Positions 33,006 to 42,010 of a stretch of DNA of 64,000 bases are shown piece after piece. The translations under genes and the position numbers were made by a program. The number at the start of each line of letters is the position of its first letter. Within the stretch, counting starts at the first letter, position 1. The notes under the pieces are model-generated. The model saw nothing but the letters and a program-made list of their open reading frames with translations. It was not told where the DNA came from and made no database searches. This stretch comes from Rurimicrobium sp040387755 (lineage in GTDB: Bacteria; Bacteroidota; Bacteroidia; Chitinophagales; Chitinophagaceae): contig JAZKDB010000002.1 in assembly GCA_040387755.1 (NCBI GenBank), positions 310,001-374,000 on the forward strand, written 5' to 3'.

Positions 33006-33353
33006 TTATATACCCAACTCGGCCCTCAGCTTTTTGGTCAGTTTGGCCACAACGCTATCATAAGAACGTTGTAAATACACTTTCCATTCTTTGCTGCTCA
33101 GTTTACTGATATCATCAACGGCAATCCATTTTCGTTTGGCAAAATGAGCAGCCTGATAAAAGCCATCCCTGTCAATCAATTCATCAAAGTCTTCTTCACT
33201 GACCTTGAAGCAGGCATTAACAGGTAGCTCATCAGGCGAGGTAAGCAGGAACATTTTGGCACCTACCGAAAAACACAAATGATCTTCCCATTTGATGTCT
33301 TCTGTAACTGCCTTAAATGAATTGGCCAAAGTTTGTAATCTTTCAATATCCAT
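33006..33353 (-). CDS. MmcQ/YjbR-family protein
   Basis: This 115-residue protein matches the YjbR fold: KWEDHLCFSVGAKMFLLTS near 21-39, VSEEDFDELIDRDGFYQAAHFAKRKWIAVDDISKLSSKEWKVYLQRSYDSV. YjbR proteins have a CyaY-like DNA-binding fold, but the biological role is unknown. It starts 5 bases after the carboxylase gene stop on the same strand, so it is the last gene of the gldA-carboxylase direction and may be co-transcribed. Confidence 0.85.
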   Translation of the reverse strand: MDIERLQTLANSFKAVTEDIKWEDHLCFSVGAKMFLLTSPDELPVNACFKVSEEDFDELIDRDGFYQAAHFAKRKWIAVDDISKLSSKEWKVYLQRSYDSVVAKLTKKLRAELGI

Positions 33354-33358
33354 AAAAT

Positions 33359-34897
33359 CTAAAGCGGAATATTACCATGCTTGCGTTTAGGTGTAAGTAC
33401 AACCTTGTTTTCCAGCATTTTGAATGCCCTGATTAATTTAGTTCTGGTAACATCAGGAACAATTACTTCATCGATAAAACCACGGGCGGCTGCACCATAG
33501 GGATTAGCAAATTTGTCTGTATACTCCAATTCCTTTTCTTTCCACTTAGCCTCTTTATCTTCTGATGCTGCGATTTCATTTTTGAAGATAATTTCAGCTG
33601 CACCTTTGGCTCCCATTACAGCAATCTCGGCACTGGGCCAGGCGTAGTTAAGGTCTGCGCCAATATGTTTTGAATTCATTACATCATAAGCCCCACCGTA
33701 TGCTTTGCGGGTAATCACAGTAATTTTAGGCACTGTGGCCTCGCTCAATGCGTAAAGCAATTTGGCTCCATTGGTGATAATACCATTCCACTCCTGATCT
33801 GTACCAGGCAAGAACCCCGGAACATCTACCAATACCAAAAGAGGAATATTAAATGCATCGCAAAAGCGAACAAAACGGGCAGCTTTTTTACTGGAATTGA
33901 TATCCAGAACACCTGCCATACTTGCCGGCTGATTAGCCACTATACCAATACTACGTCCACCAATGCGGGCAAAACCAACTACAATATTCTCGGCATAATG
34001 TTGGTGTACTTCAAGGAATGAGTCTCCATCCACTACTTCCTCAATCACTTCCTTCATATCATAAGGCTGATTGGGGTTTTCGGGAATGATAGAATTAAGT
34101 TTTGTACGGATTTCATCTCCGGCTTCGTAAGGATATACCGGAGCATCATCTTCACAATTTTGCGGCATATAGCTGAGCAATTTCTTGAGATGATTGATGC
34201 ATTCTACCTCGTTGCTGCTGGTAAAATGAGTAACCCCCGACTTGGAAGCGTGTGTAGATGCCCCACCCAATTCTTCACTGGTTACTGTTTCATGGGTTAC
34301 CGTTTTTACAACATTAGGCCCGGTCACAAACATATAAGAAGTATGCTCTACCATGGAAATAAAGTCTGTTATGGCGGGAGAATAAACCGCACCACCGGCA
34401 CAAGGACCCATAATGGCAGACAATTGCGGGATAACACCTGAGGCTTTCACATTACGATGGAAAATATCAGCATAGCCACCCAAAGAAACAACCCCTTCCT
34501 GAATACGGGCACCACCACTATCATTGAGACCAATAACAGGAGCTCCATTCTGGATAGCCAAATCCATAATTTTACAAATCTTCTCGGCATGAGTCTCGGA
34601 CAAACTGCCTCCAAAAACAGTGAAATCCTGAGAGAAAACGTAAACAGTGCGTCCGTTGACTTTACCATAACCGGTTACTACTCCATCGCCCAGATATATC
34701 TCTTTCTCCATTCCAAAGTCCTTACTGCGATGTGCTACAAACATGCCAATTTCTTCAAAAGAACCGTCGTCCATTAATAACTGAATTCTTTCGCGAGCAG
34801 TCAATTTACCCTTTTTATGTTGGCTTTCTATTCTCTTTTCACCACCACCCAATAAGGCTAGTCTTTGTTTTTCTTTAAGTATGTCAAGATGACTCAT
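33359..34897 (-). CDS. pccB: Acyl-CoA carboxylase carboxyltransferase (beta) subunit
   Basis: The 512-residue length and motifs fit the propionyl/methylmalonyl-CoA carboxyltransferase beta subunit: KKGKLTARERIQLLMDDGSF at the N-terminus, the acyl-CoA oxyanion loops LNDSGGARIQEG and GPCAGGAVYSPA, and the C-terminal biotin-site loops LVDVPGFLPGTDQEW and KAYGGAYDVM. It moves a carboxyl group from biotin to an acyl-CoA. The biotin carboxylase and biotin carrier subunits are not in the window. Propionyl-CoA is the commonest substrate for this type, but acetyl-CoA cannot be excluded. It follows gldA by 62 bases. Confidence 0.92.
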   Translation of the reverse strand: MSHLDILKEKQRLALLGGGEKRIESQHKKGKLTARERIQLLMDDGSFEEIGMFVAHRSKDFGMEKEIYLGDGVVTGYGKVNGRTVYVFSQDFTVFGGSLSETHAEKICKIMDLAIQNGAPVIGLNDSGGARIQEGVVSLGGYADIFHRNVKASGVIPQLSAIMGPCAGGAVYSPAITDFISMVEHTSYMFVTGPNVVKTVTHETVTSEELGGASTHASKSGVTHFTSSNEVECINHLKKLLSYMPQNCEDDAPVYPYEAGDEIRTKLNSIIPENPNQPYDMKEVIEEVVDGDSFLEVHQHYAENIVVGFARIGGRSIGIVANQPASMAGVLDINSSKKAARFVRFCDAFNIPLLVLVDVPGFLPGTDQEWNGIITNGAKLLYALSEATVPKITVITRKAYGGAYDVMNSKHIGADLNYAWPSAEIAVMGAKGAAEIIFKNEIAASEDKEAKWKEKELEYTDKFANPYGAAARGFIDEVIVPDVTRTKLIRAFKMLENKVVLTPKRKHGNIPL

Positions 34898-34959
34898 GAT
34901 TATTGAATATTTTAATTGAAGGCAATATCTATATTACCCTAATGATAGATTATACGTTA

Positions 34960-35883
34960 TTACTTTGCTTTGTTTACCTGTGTTGCACTCCGGAACACAT
35001 CCTCCATACTTTGGGTTTCCGATTGAAGTGAGCTGATATTAATATCATTATCCAGCGCCCATTGCATCACAGCTTTACGAAGTTCATCAGGCTTGGTGGT
35101 ATATAGTTTCCAACGCATATTGCCGATATCCTCTATCCTGCCTATACCTTTTATTTTCTCCAATACTGATTGATTCACAATTGTTTCGAATGTGACAATT
35201 AAAGTACTACTGTTACCTATCTTCTGTAAATTTTGAATATTATCATCGGCTACAATGGTACCATTATTGATGATAATTACGCGGCTACACATAGCTTCAA
35301 CCTCCTGCATAATATGAGTAGAAAGCAATACGGTCTTCTCTTTACCCATATTAATAATCAGGTCACGTATTTCAACAATCTGATTTGGATCGAGACCTGA
35401 AGTAGGTTCATCCAGAATCAATACATCGGGATTATGAATCATAGCCTGAGCAAGTCCTACCCTTTGCTTATATCCTTTGCTGAGTGTACCGATTTTTTTA
35501 TGTGCCTCCTTGCTCAGTCCGGTCATTTTTATCATTTCCTCGATGGTAGAAGCTCTCTTACTTTTCTCAATTTGATGAATGCCCGCAGTCAATTCAAGAT
35601 ACTCCCGCACATACATATCGTAATAAAGAGGATTTTGTTCAGGCAAATAACCGATATGCTTTCTTAATTCCATTGGCTGACTTTGTACGTCAAAACCACA
35701 AACCACAGCAGTTCCTTTGGTGGGAGGAAGGTATCCGGTTATCATTTTCATTGTCGTTGATTTCCCGGCACCATTAGGACCCAGAAATCCAACAATCTGA
35801 CCTTTAGGTATTTCAAAAGAAATATTATTGACCGCTTTTTGCGTACCATAAATTTTGGTAAGCGACTGAACACTAATAGACAT
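34960..35883 (-). CDS. gldA: Gliding-motility ABC transporter ATP-binding protein GldA
   Basis: This 307-residue ABC ATPase has Walker A GPNGAGKS (35-42), the signature LSKGYKQR (134-141) and Walker B LILDEP (155-160). The following SGLDPNQIVEIRDLI and the long C-terminal extension with TKPDELRKAVMQWALDNDINI match GldA of gliding Bacteroidota. GldA energises the GldFG permease. Neither gldF nor gldG is adjacent, and some non-gliding members keep GldA, so motility is not implied. A near-leaderless promoter precedes it. It is divergent from lpxD. Confidence 0.85.
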   Translation of the reverse strand: MSISVQSLTKIYGTQKAVNNISFEIPKGQIVGFLGPNGAGKSTTMKMITGYLPPTKGTAVVCGFDVQSQPMELRKHIGYLPEQNPLYYDMYVREYLELTAGIHQIEKSKRASTIEEMIKMTGLSKEAHKKIGTLSKGYKQRVGLAQAMIHNPDVLILDEPTSGLDPNQIVEIRDLIINMGKEKTVLLSTHIMQEVEAMCSRVIIINNGTIVADDNIQNLQKIGNSSTLIVTFETIVNQSVLEKIKGIGRIEDIGNMRWKLYTTKPDELRKAVMQWALDNDINISSLQSETQSMEDVFRSATQVNKAK

Positions 35884-35887
35884 AGCG

Positions 35888-35920
35888 CAAACCTACATAA
35901 AATCAGGATTTTCGAATCAA
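35888..35920 (-). promoter_or_regulatory. Promoter of gldA, near-leaderless
   Basis: On the minus strand, TTG (35920-35918) lies 22 bases before TAGGTTTG (35895-35888). Only 4 bases separate the -7 box from the ATG at 35883, so the transcript probably starts at or next to the start codon. Confidence 0.6.
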
Positions 35921-36092
35921 CTTTTTTGCTCAGATAGTATACTAAATTTCATTTGTCCCCGTTTTCTGTTTTACAAATGTTAAACCAATTTGTGATGCTA
36001 CCTTTTTAATTACCTTTATCGTTCGATTTTATGGTTGAACCAAAACTAAAGAATCCGACACTTAAGTTTTACACCACAATCTAAACTTTTGA

Positions 36093-37172
36093 ATGCAATT
36101 TAGCGCTGTACAAATAGCTACCCTTTTGGGAGGCCAGATAGAAGGAAACCCTGACGCCAAAGTAACCGGAGTCACCAAAATAGAAGAAGCAAGCTCGGGT
36201 TCGCTGTGCTTTATTTCGAATCCGAAATACATAGAATACTTATACCATACGCCTGCATCTGTGGTTTTGGTCAATGATTCTTTAATTCTGACAAAAGAAA
36301 CAAAAGCCACTTTAATAAGGGTTCCTGATGCTTATGCAAGTTTTGCTTTATTACTTCAGAAATATAATGAAATGATTTCTGCTCAGGCACCCAAAGGGAT
36401 AGAACAACCCAGTTTCATAGCACCAACGGCGGTTATTGGTGCAAATGTGTATATAGGAGCATTTACCTATATTGCTGAAAATGCAGTAATTGGTGATGGT
36501 GCAAAAATCTACCCAAACAGTTATGTAGGCAGAGGAGCTCAAATAGGGAATGAGGTAGTTTTATTTTCTGGCGTCCGTATATATGACGATTGTGTAATTG
36601 GGCCCAGAAGCGTAATCCACTCTGGTACAGTAATTGGGGGTGATGGTTTTGGCTTTGCGCCACAACCTGATGGATCTTATCAAAAAATACCTCAGATAGG
36701 CAATGTTATTATTGAAGAAGATGTGGAAATAGGTGCCAACAGCACTATTGACCGTGCAACAATGGGCAATACCATAATAAGGAAAGGGGTGAAATTAGAT
36801 AACCTGATACAGGTGGCTCATAATGTAGAAATTGACGAAAGTACTGTCATTGCTGCTCAGACGGGTATTGCAGGCAGTACTAAAATAGGCAAATTTTGCA
36901 TGATTGGTGGTCAGGTAGGTTTCATTGGCCACCTACATATTGCCGACCATACCAATGTTAACGCACAAAGTGGTGTGTCAAAATCTGTAGATACTCCCAA
37001 TACTGTTTTGAACGGCACACCTGCATTTGATTATAAAAGCGTACTGAAAAGTCAAGCAATTTTCAGACATTTGCCAGAGATGCAGCAAAGAATTGCTCAA
37101 CTGGAGAAAATTGTTGCGCAGCTAACCGAATTGAACTTTAATAATAATGAAATATCAAAAGAAACTAAATAA
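36093..37172 (+). CDS. lpxD: UDP-3-O-acylglucosamine N-acyltransferase
   Basis: This 359-residue protein has an N-terminal uridine-binding region (QFSAVQIATLLGGQIEGN, then SGSLCFISNPKY) and a long left-handed beta-helix of hexapeptide repeats. GGDGFGFAPQPDGSYQKIPQ and LDNLIQVAHNVEID carry the catalytic His of LpxD. It transfers a second hydroxyacyl chain from ACP to UDP-3-O-acylglucosamine in lipid A synthesis, in the cytoplasm. It heads the block lpxD, lpxC/fabZ, lpxA, ABC ATPase, with a 20-base gap to the next gene, indicating an operon. Confidence 0.96.
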   Translation: MQFSAVQIATLLGGQIEGNPDAKVTGVTKIEEASSGSLCFISNPKYIEYLYHTPASVVLVNDSLILTKETKATLIRVPDAYASFALLLQKYNEMISAQAPKGIEQPSFIAPTAVIGANVYIGAFTYIAENAVIGDGAKIYPNSYVGRGAQIGNEVVLFSGVRIYDDCVIGPRSVIHSGTVIGGDGFGFAPQPDGSYQKIPQIGNVIIEEDVEIGANSTIDRATMGNTIIRKGVKLDNLIQVAHNVEIDESTVIAAQTGIAGSTKIGKFCMIGGQVGFIGHLHIADHTNVNAQSGVSKSVDTPNTVLNGTPAFDYKSVLKSQAIFRHLPEMQQRIAQLEKIVAQLTELNFNNNEISKETK

Positions 37173-37192
37173 CACTGATTTTCAGCATTAAT

Positions 37193-38632
37193 TTGACGAA
37201 TAAAAAAATATTTATTTTGCAAAACAACTATCCTAATTCTACTAATCAGCACACCATTAAAGAAGCCGTAACTCTTTCGGGGGTGGGCTTACATACAGGA
37301 GCAAACGTAAAGATTACTATTAAGCCAGCCAACATTGGTCTGGGTTATCGTTTTCAGCGAATTGATCTTCCAGATCAGCCCATTGTTAAGGCAGATTGCG
37401 ATTTGGTAGTAGACACATCACGCGGAACGACAATAGAACAAAATGGAGCACGCATCAGTACAATTGAGCATTTATTGGCTGCCTTGGTAGGGTGCCATAT
37501 TGATAATGCACTGATTGAAATCAATGCTCCTGAAGTACCTATTTTAGACGGAAGCAGCAGAGAGTTTATAGCAGCAATAGAAAGCGTTGGTATACAGGAG
37601 CAGGATGCTAAAAGAGTAGTCTATACTTTGGACGGCAATATTCATTATTACGATCCGGTAAAAAATGTAGATATGCTTGCCATTCCCTCGCAGAATTATC
37701 AAATCACTACCATGATTGATTTTAATTCGCCAATATTGGGTACGCAACATGCAACTTTAAAACACATTTCTGATTTCAAATCCGGAATTGGCAATTGCCG
37801 CACTTTTTGTTTTTTACACGAAGTGGAATACTTACTTGAAAACAATCTGATAAAAGGTGGCGACCTCAGCAATGCAATTGTGGTAGTAGATAAGCCCGTT
37901 AGTCAGGAGGAATTAAATCATCTGGCAAAGGTTTTCAATAAAGAAACAATGGAAGTAAAGCAGGAAGGCATTTTAAATAACCTTCAACTTAATTTCCCCA
38001 ACGAACCTGCAAGGCATAAATTACTGGATGTGGTAGGCGATTTAGCTTTGATAGGCTATCCTATAAATGCACATATCATCGCCAGTCGTCCCGGACACGC
38101 CTCCAATGTGGCCTTTGCAAAAAAAATAAAGCAATACATTAAAGCCAACAAGCATCTGGCTGGCGTACCTAGTTACGACCCCAATGTTGCCCCTGTCTAT
38201 GACATAAACCAAATTGAAAAAATACTACCTCACAAATACCCATTTCTTTTGGTGGATAAGATTATCGAGATGTCTGATAAACATGTGGTGGGTATTAAGA
38301 ATGTTACGATGAACGAACATTTCTTTACCGGGCACTTTCCCGGAAACCCGGTAATGCCAGGTGTATTGCAAATTGAAGCAATGGCTCAGGTAGGAGGCAT
38401 ATTGGCTCTTAACAATTATCAGGACCCTGAAAATTATGATACTTATTTCCTTAAAATGGATAAAGTAAAATTCAAACAAAAAGTGATACCCGGCGATACG
38501 CTTGTCATCAATATGGAATTGACCAGTCCGGTAAGAAGAGGTATTTTTGAAATGAAAGGAACTGCTTATGTTGGAAACAAACTGGTAACAGAAGCAGAAT
38601 TAGTTGCTCAACTCGTAAGAAAAGAAAAATAA
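37193..38632 (+). CDS. Bifunctional LpxC deacetylase / FabZ dehydratase
   Basis: This 479-residue fusion has two enzymes. Residues to about 325 are LpxC (TIKEAVTLSGVGLHTG, IEHLLAALVGCHIDNALIEI, PILDGSSREF, SRPGHASNVAFA), the zinc-dependent deacetylase that commits precursors to lipid A. Residues 336-479 are FabZ, with HFFTGHFPGNPVMPGV (His381) and LQIEAMAQ (Glu395), which dehydrates hydroxyacyl-ACP for fatty acid synthesis. The fusion is characteristic of Bacteroidota and couples the two pathways that compete for hydroxyacyl-ACP. The start is a TTG at 37193 or a second TTG at 37217. The stop codon overlaps the lpxA start (TAATG). Confidence 0.96.
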   Translation: MTNKKIFILQNNYPNSTNQHTIKEAVTLSGVGLHTGANVKITIKPANIGLGYRFQRIDLPDQPIVKADCDLVVDTSRGTTIEQNGARISTIEHLLAALVGCHIDNALIEINAPEVPILDGSSREFIAAIESVGIQEQDAKRVVYTLDGNIHYYDPVKNVDMLAIPSQNYQITTMIDFNSPILGTQHATLKHISDFKSGIGNCRTFCFLHEVEYLLENNLIKGGDLSNAIVVVDKPVSQEELNHLAKVFNKETMEVKQEGILNNLQLNFPNEPARHKLLDVVGDLALIGYPINAHIIASRPGHASNVAFAKKIKQYIKANKHLAGVPSYDPNVAPVYDINQIEKILPHKYPFLLVDKIIEMSDKHVVGIKNVTMNEHFFTGHFPGNPVMPGVLQIEAMAQVGGILALNNYQDPENYDTYFLKMDKVKFKQKVIPGDTLVINMELTSPVRRGIFEMKGTAYVGNKLVTEAELVAQLVRKEK

Positions 38633-39432
38633 TGATTCATCCACTAACGTATATACATCCTGAAGCGAAGATAGGAGCTAACGTAACCATAGATCCTTTC
38701 ACTACAATTCACAAAAATGTGGAAATAGGTGATGGAACCTGGATTGCTTCAAACGTCACCATAATGGAGGGTGCCCGTATCGGTAAAAATTGTAAGATAT
38801 TTTCGGGTGCGGTAATATCAGCCATTCCACAAGACCTTAAGTATAGAGGCGAAGACACACTGACCATCATTGGGGACAATTGTACGATACGTGAATGTGT
38901 GACGATCAACCGAGGTACTGTTGATCGTAAAAAGACAGAAATTGGTAACAATTGTCTGATTATGGCTTACTCGCATATTGCTCACGATTGTACGGTAGGT
39001 AATTATTGCATTTTTGCCAATAATACCACCCTTGCCGGGCACATTACTGTTGGAGACAATGTTGTATTGGGAGGACTTACTGCTGTACAACAATTCGTAC
39101 GGATTGGCTCTCATTCATTTGTTACTGGTGGGTCTTTGGTTCGTAAAGATGTACCTCCTTATATCAAAGCTGCACGCGAACCCATTTCTTATGCAGGGGT
39201 TAACTCGGTAGGCTTAAAACGTCGCGGTTACGACACACAAAAAATCAATCATATTCTTGATATTTACCGGATTCTGTTTGTAAGAGGGTACAATGTCAGT
39301 AAAGCATTGGATATTATTGAAGCCGAAATTCCTGTCTCGGACGAGAGAGATGAAATCGTAAATTTTATCCGTGAAACAGGCCGTGGTATTATGAGAGGCT
39401 ATACAAGACGCAACAATGAAGATCTCGGTTGA
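38632..39432 (+). CDS. lpxA: UDP-GlcNAc acyltransferase
   Basis: This 266-residue protein is a left-handed beta-helix trimer subunit. It has SAIPQDLKYRGE, the catalytic-His loop MAYSHIAHDCTVGNYCIFANN, and the C-terminal helical part with the YDTQKINHILDIYRILF family pattern. It performs the first step of lipid A synthesis, O-acylation of UDP-GlcNAc. The ATG overlaps the stop of lpxC/fabZ by one base, and the end overlaps the next gene by 17 bases, so all are translated together. Confidence 0.96.
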   Translation: MIHPLTYIHPEAKIGANVTIDPFTTIHKNVEIGDGTWIASNVTIMEGARIGKNCKIFSGAVISAIPQDLKYRGEDTLTIIGDNCTIRECVTINRGTVDRKKTEIGNNCLIMAYSHIAHDCTVGNYCIFANNTTLAGHITVGDNVVLGGLTAVQQFVRIGSHSFVTGGSLVRKDVPPYIKAAREPISYAGVNSVGLKRRGYDTQKINHILDIYRILFVRGYNVSKALDIIEAEIPVSDERDEIVNFIRETGRGIMRGYTRRNNEDLG

Positions 39433-40033
39433 GGCAATTAGCAAGCGTTTTCTTCAACACAATATTTTCAGAAATGTTTCGCTCAATTTTGAAACAAACA
39501 ATAGTTATGCCTTATTAGGGGCAAACGGTAGTGGAAAATCTACTCTTTTGAGAATCATTGCAGGAATGCAGGCTCCTACAAAAGGAACAGTATCGTATTC
39601 GCTTGAAGAAAAACTCATTCCCTCTGATGAGATTTTCAAAAAAATCAGTTTCTGCGCCCCTGGTATCGAACTAATAGAAGAAATGACCCTCGAAGAAATG
39701 CTTCAGTTTCATTTTTCTTTCAAGAAAATACTGAACAACCTGAGCGTCGCTGAAATCATTGGTATTATAGGTTTGGAAGCCGCAAAGGATAAGTTTGTTG
39801 GCAACTTTTCTTCAGGTATGAAACAAAGGGTCAAATTAGCTCAAGCCATTTTTAGTGATACTCCGGTATTAATGCTGGACGAGCCTTGTACCAATCTGGA
39901 CCAGGCTGGTGTAGAACAATACCGCGACTGGGTGAAGCAATACAGCAAAAACAGGCTATTAATTATTGCGTCAAATGAAGAACGGGAATATGACTTTTGT
40001 CAGCACAAAATAAAAATGGAAGCTTATAAATAG
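39416..40033 (+). CDS. ABC transporter ATP-binding protein in the lipid A operon
   Basis: This 205-residue ABC ATPase has Walker A GANGSGKS (35-42), the signature NFSSGMKQRVKLAQA (about 142-156) and Walker B LMLDEPC. The short form without a C-terminal extension resembles CcmA-like and export-type ATPases. Its start lies 17 bases inside lpxA, implying translational coupling with lipid A synthesis. No permease gene is next to it. A partner encoded elsewhere, perhaps the CcmB-like protein at 460 or an envelope exporter, is inference only. The stop codon is inside a terminator stem. Confidence 0.85.
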   Translation: MKISVEAISKRFLQHNIFRNVSLNFETNNSYALLGANGSGKSTLLRIIAGMQAPTKGTVSYSLEEKLIPSDEIFKKISFCAPGIELIEEMTLEEMLQFHFSFKKILNNLSVAEIIGIIGLEAAKDKFVGNFSSGMKQRVKLAQAIFSDTPVLMLDEPCTNLDQAGVEQYRDWVKQYSKNRLLIIASNEEREYDFCQHKIKMEAYK

Positions 40034-40046
40034 GCTTCCATTTTTT
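40017..40046 (+). terminator. Terminator overlapping the ABC gene stop codon
   Basis: A 7-bp stem (TGGAAGC at 40017-40023, GCTTCCA at 40034-40040) with a 10-nt loop and a 6-T tail. The left arm is within the last codons of the ABC gene. On the other strand it lies just past the lipA stop and may also serve lipA. Confidence 0.65.
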
Positions 40047-40053
40047 GATATTT

Positions 40054-40983
40054 CTAGGCATTTTGTTCTTCCATCCATTTGGCTCTACCCTCCCCTTTTA
40101 TCAGGTGTCTTTCGGAGTGATAAGACGAGCGCACTAATGGTCCGCTTTCTACAAAGTCCAGTCCCATTTGGTAACCAGCTTCGCGATATTCTGCAAATTC
40201 ATCGGGGTGTACAAAACGTGCAACAGGTAAATGTTTTGGTGTAGGTTGTAAATACTGACCTATAGTCAATACATCCAGTCCATTATCAGCAAGGTCTTGC
40301 ATTGTTTGCAACACTTCCGCCTTTTCTTCACCCAGCCCAAGCATAATCCCACTTTTGGTACGCATATCCCCATCTTTTAATCGGCGTAATACTTCCATAC
40401 TACGATGATATTTTGCCTGAATACGCACTTGCTTGGTAAGACGCTCTACTGTTTCTATATTATGAGACACCACTTCCGGCGCTACATCTATTATGTTTTG
40501 TAAGTTTTCCCATTGTCCTCTGAAGTCTGGTATCAGGGTTTCAAGAGTTGTTTCGGGATTTAGTGCGCGAACAGCTTTTATGGTATTGGCCCAAATAATT
40601 GAACCCCCATCTTTCAATTCATCTCTATCTACAGAAGTAATAACCGCATGTTTTACCTTCATCAGATGGATAGCCTCTGCAACACGTTGAGGTTCATCCC
40701 AATCCGGAGGTAAAGGCTTGCCGGTAGCTACCGCACAAAAACCGCAGGAGCGGGTACATATATTGCCCAAAATCATAAATGTAGCTGTACCAGCACCCCA
40801 GCATTCGCCCATATTGGGACAATTACCGCTTTCGCAAATAGTGTGTAATTTATGTGTATCCACCAATCCACGAACATGCCTGTATCCTTCGCCCGTAGGC
40901 AATTTGACACGCAACCAATTTGGTTTCTTTACCCTTGGCTCTTCTATATTGACTGTATTACTGATTACGTTAAGTTCTTGCAT
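40054..40983 (-). CDS. lipA: Lipoyl synthase
   Basis: The protein is 309 residues from the ATG at 40983. It has the two LipA iron-sulfur sites: the auxiliary cluster Cys50, Cys55 and Cys61 (CESGNCPNMGEC) and the radical-SAM cluster Cys76, Cys80 and Cys83 (CTRSCGFC), and RSSYHSER near the C-terminus supplies the conserved Ser. It inserts two sulfurs into protein-bound octanoyl chains to make the lipoyl cofactor. The in-frame ATG at 40998 lies upstream of the -7 box, so 40983 is the real start. It is a single gene, converging with the lpx block. Confidence 0.96.
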   Translation of the reverse strand: MQELNVISNTVNIEEPRVKKPNWLRVKLPTGEGYRHVRGLVDTHKLHTICESGNCPNMGECWGAGTATFMILGNICTRSCGFCAVATGKPLPPDWDEPQRVAEAIHLMKVKHAVITSVDRDELKDGGSIIWANTIKAVRALNPETTLETLIPDFRGQWENLQNIIDVAPEVVSHNIETVERLTKQVRIQAKYHRSMEVLRRLKDGDMRTKSGIMLGLGEEKAEVLQTMQDLADNGLDVLTIGQYLQPTPKHLPVARFVHPDEFAEYREAGYQMGLDFVESGPLVRSSYHSERHLIKGEGRAKWMEEQNA

Positions 40984-40995
40984 AAAAATTGAAGG

Positions 40996-41026
40996 CAAAA
41001 TTAAGGCTAACGTTTGCGTTTGCCAA
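40996..41026 (-). promoter_or_regulatory. Promoter of lipA, inside the end of the neighbouring gene
   Basis: On the minus strand, TTG (41026-41024) is 20 bases before TAATTTTG (41003-40996). The box is 12 bases ahead of the chosen ATG, and the promoter overlaps the last codons of the upstream minus-strand gene. It fixes the lipA start at 40983. Confidence 0.65.
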
Positions 41027-41831
41027 ATTGAATGCCTGCATAAAGGTTAAAAAAGAAAGGAGTTGCCTTTTGACTCGCCATCAACTCTATTTTAGAAGCA
41101 TAGATTTCGGCTGTAGTTCCGATTTCTACAGCAGACACCAAAAATTTGTCTGACGCATAATCAAAATGCAATGCTGTTTTGAGGTGCAATCCGGGTTTGA
41201 TTTTAATCTCTCCTATGCCCTGAGAAAAACCACCAGCTCCTACTACATTTAAAGCATTGAGAAAATAAGGTGAATTTTCGGTAGAGTATTTCATCATTTC
41301 TCTCTGTCCCACTCCGTTGTAGGCATTCACATAATACGGTTTCAACAAACCCAATGACAAACCTCCTGCATAAACCCAATGAACCGAAACTGCTTTGGGG
41401 TAAGGCTTTCCGGCCAGCATTTTACGCATTCCCCAATTAAATTTTAGCGCATAAAAGTTATTTATTTTACCAAATACATACATTTCGTCGCTTTGTCTGT
41501 CCCTATCCCAACCGTACATTCTCAATTCTTTAGGGTGACGTCGCTCGCTGAATTCTATTTGAAAAATCCGAACATCATGAAACATATCCATTCTTTTGAC
41601 ATCCTGAGCCTTCACCCTTCCCCTTTCAAAAAAAGCTGTCCAACCATCTGTATTCAGACGTAAACCTGCACTAGTCTCTTTAGTGATAGGCTTTGGTCTT
41701 TTTATAACAGGCTTTGGCAAAGGGCTAGGCTTGGCAGTACTGTCTTTGCTCGAATACACTTGTCCAAAAGAAATATTGCTGCAAGTGACTCCTAAAACCA
41801 ATAAAAACACGCGTAAGCAAGAAAATGGCAT
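41007..41831 (-). CDS. Hypothetical exported outer-membrane-associated protein
   Basis: The protein is 274 residues from the ATG at 41831, with a signal peptide (about 1-23, ending ISFGQ). A proline-rich linker (KPSPLPKPVIKRPKPITK) follows, then an all-beta part with amphipathic strands ending in FFNLYAGIQFGKRKR. GLRLNTDGWTAFFERGR and MRKMLAGKPYPKAVSVHWVYAGGLSLG suggest a small outer-membrane beta-barrel. The family is known to me only as a conserved Bacteroidota protein of unknown role. It is on the same strand as lipA, which has its own promoter, so a functional link is not implied. Confidence 0.7.
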   Translation of the reverse strand: MPFSCLRVFLLVLGVTCSNISFGQVYSSKDSTAKPSPLPKPVIKRPKPITKETSAGLRLNTDGWTAFFERGRVKAQDVKRMDMFHDVRIFQIEFSERRHPKELRMYGWDRDRQSDEMYVFGKINNFYALKFNWGMRKMLAGKPYPKAVSVHWVYAGGLSLGLLKPYYVNAYNGVGQREMMKYSTENSPYFLNALNVVGAGGFSQGIGEIKIKPGLHLKTALHFDYASDKFLVSAVEIGTTAEIYASKIELMASQKATPFFFNLYAGIQFGKRKR

Positions 41832-41967
41832 AGTATTACATATCGTTTGTTGAGAAAACAAAAGTCTGATTTAGATAATAAAGGTAAGTGATTTGTTGGT
41901 TTCATGCAGCATCAATGATTTTAATAATTGTATAGCCACTATACTAAAAACGATGAGCCGAAAAACG

Positions 41968-41975
41968 TACATTTG
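41968..41975 (+). promoter_or_regulatory. -7 box of the phosphohexomutase gene
   Basis: TACATTTG matches TAnnTTTG, 35 bases before the chosen ATG at 42011. It is 14 bases ahead of an alternative ATG at 41990, so it does not alone decide between them. No clear -33 element. Confidence 0.45.
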
Positions 41976-42010
41976 CCCACTCAAAACTATTGATTTCAAA
42001 TTACCAATTT

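Noticed and set aside
34960..35883. Evidence for a complete gliding or T9SS machinery
   Set aside because: Only GldA and three cargo proteins are present; no gldFG, gldKLMN, spr or porV genes are in the window.
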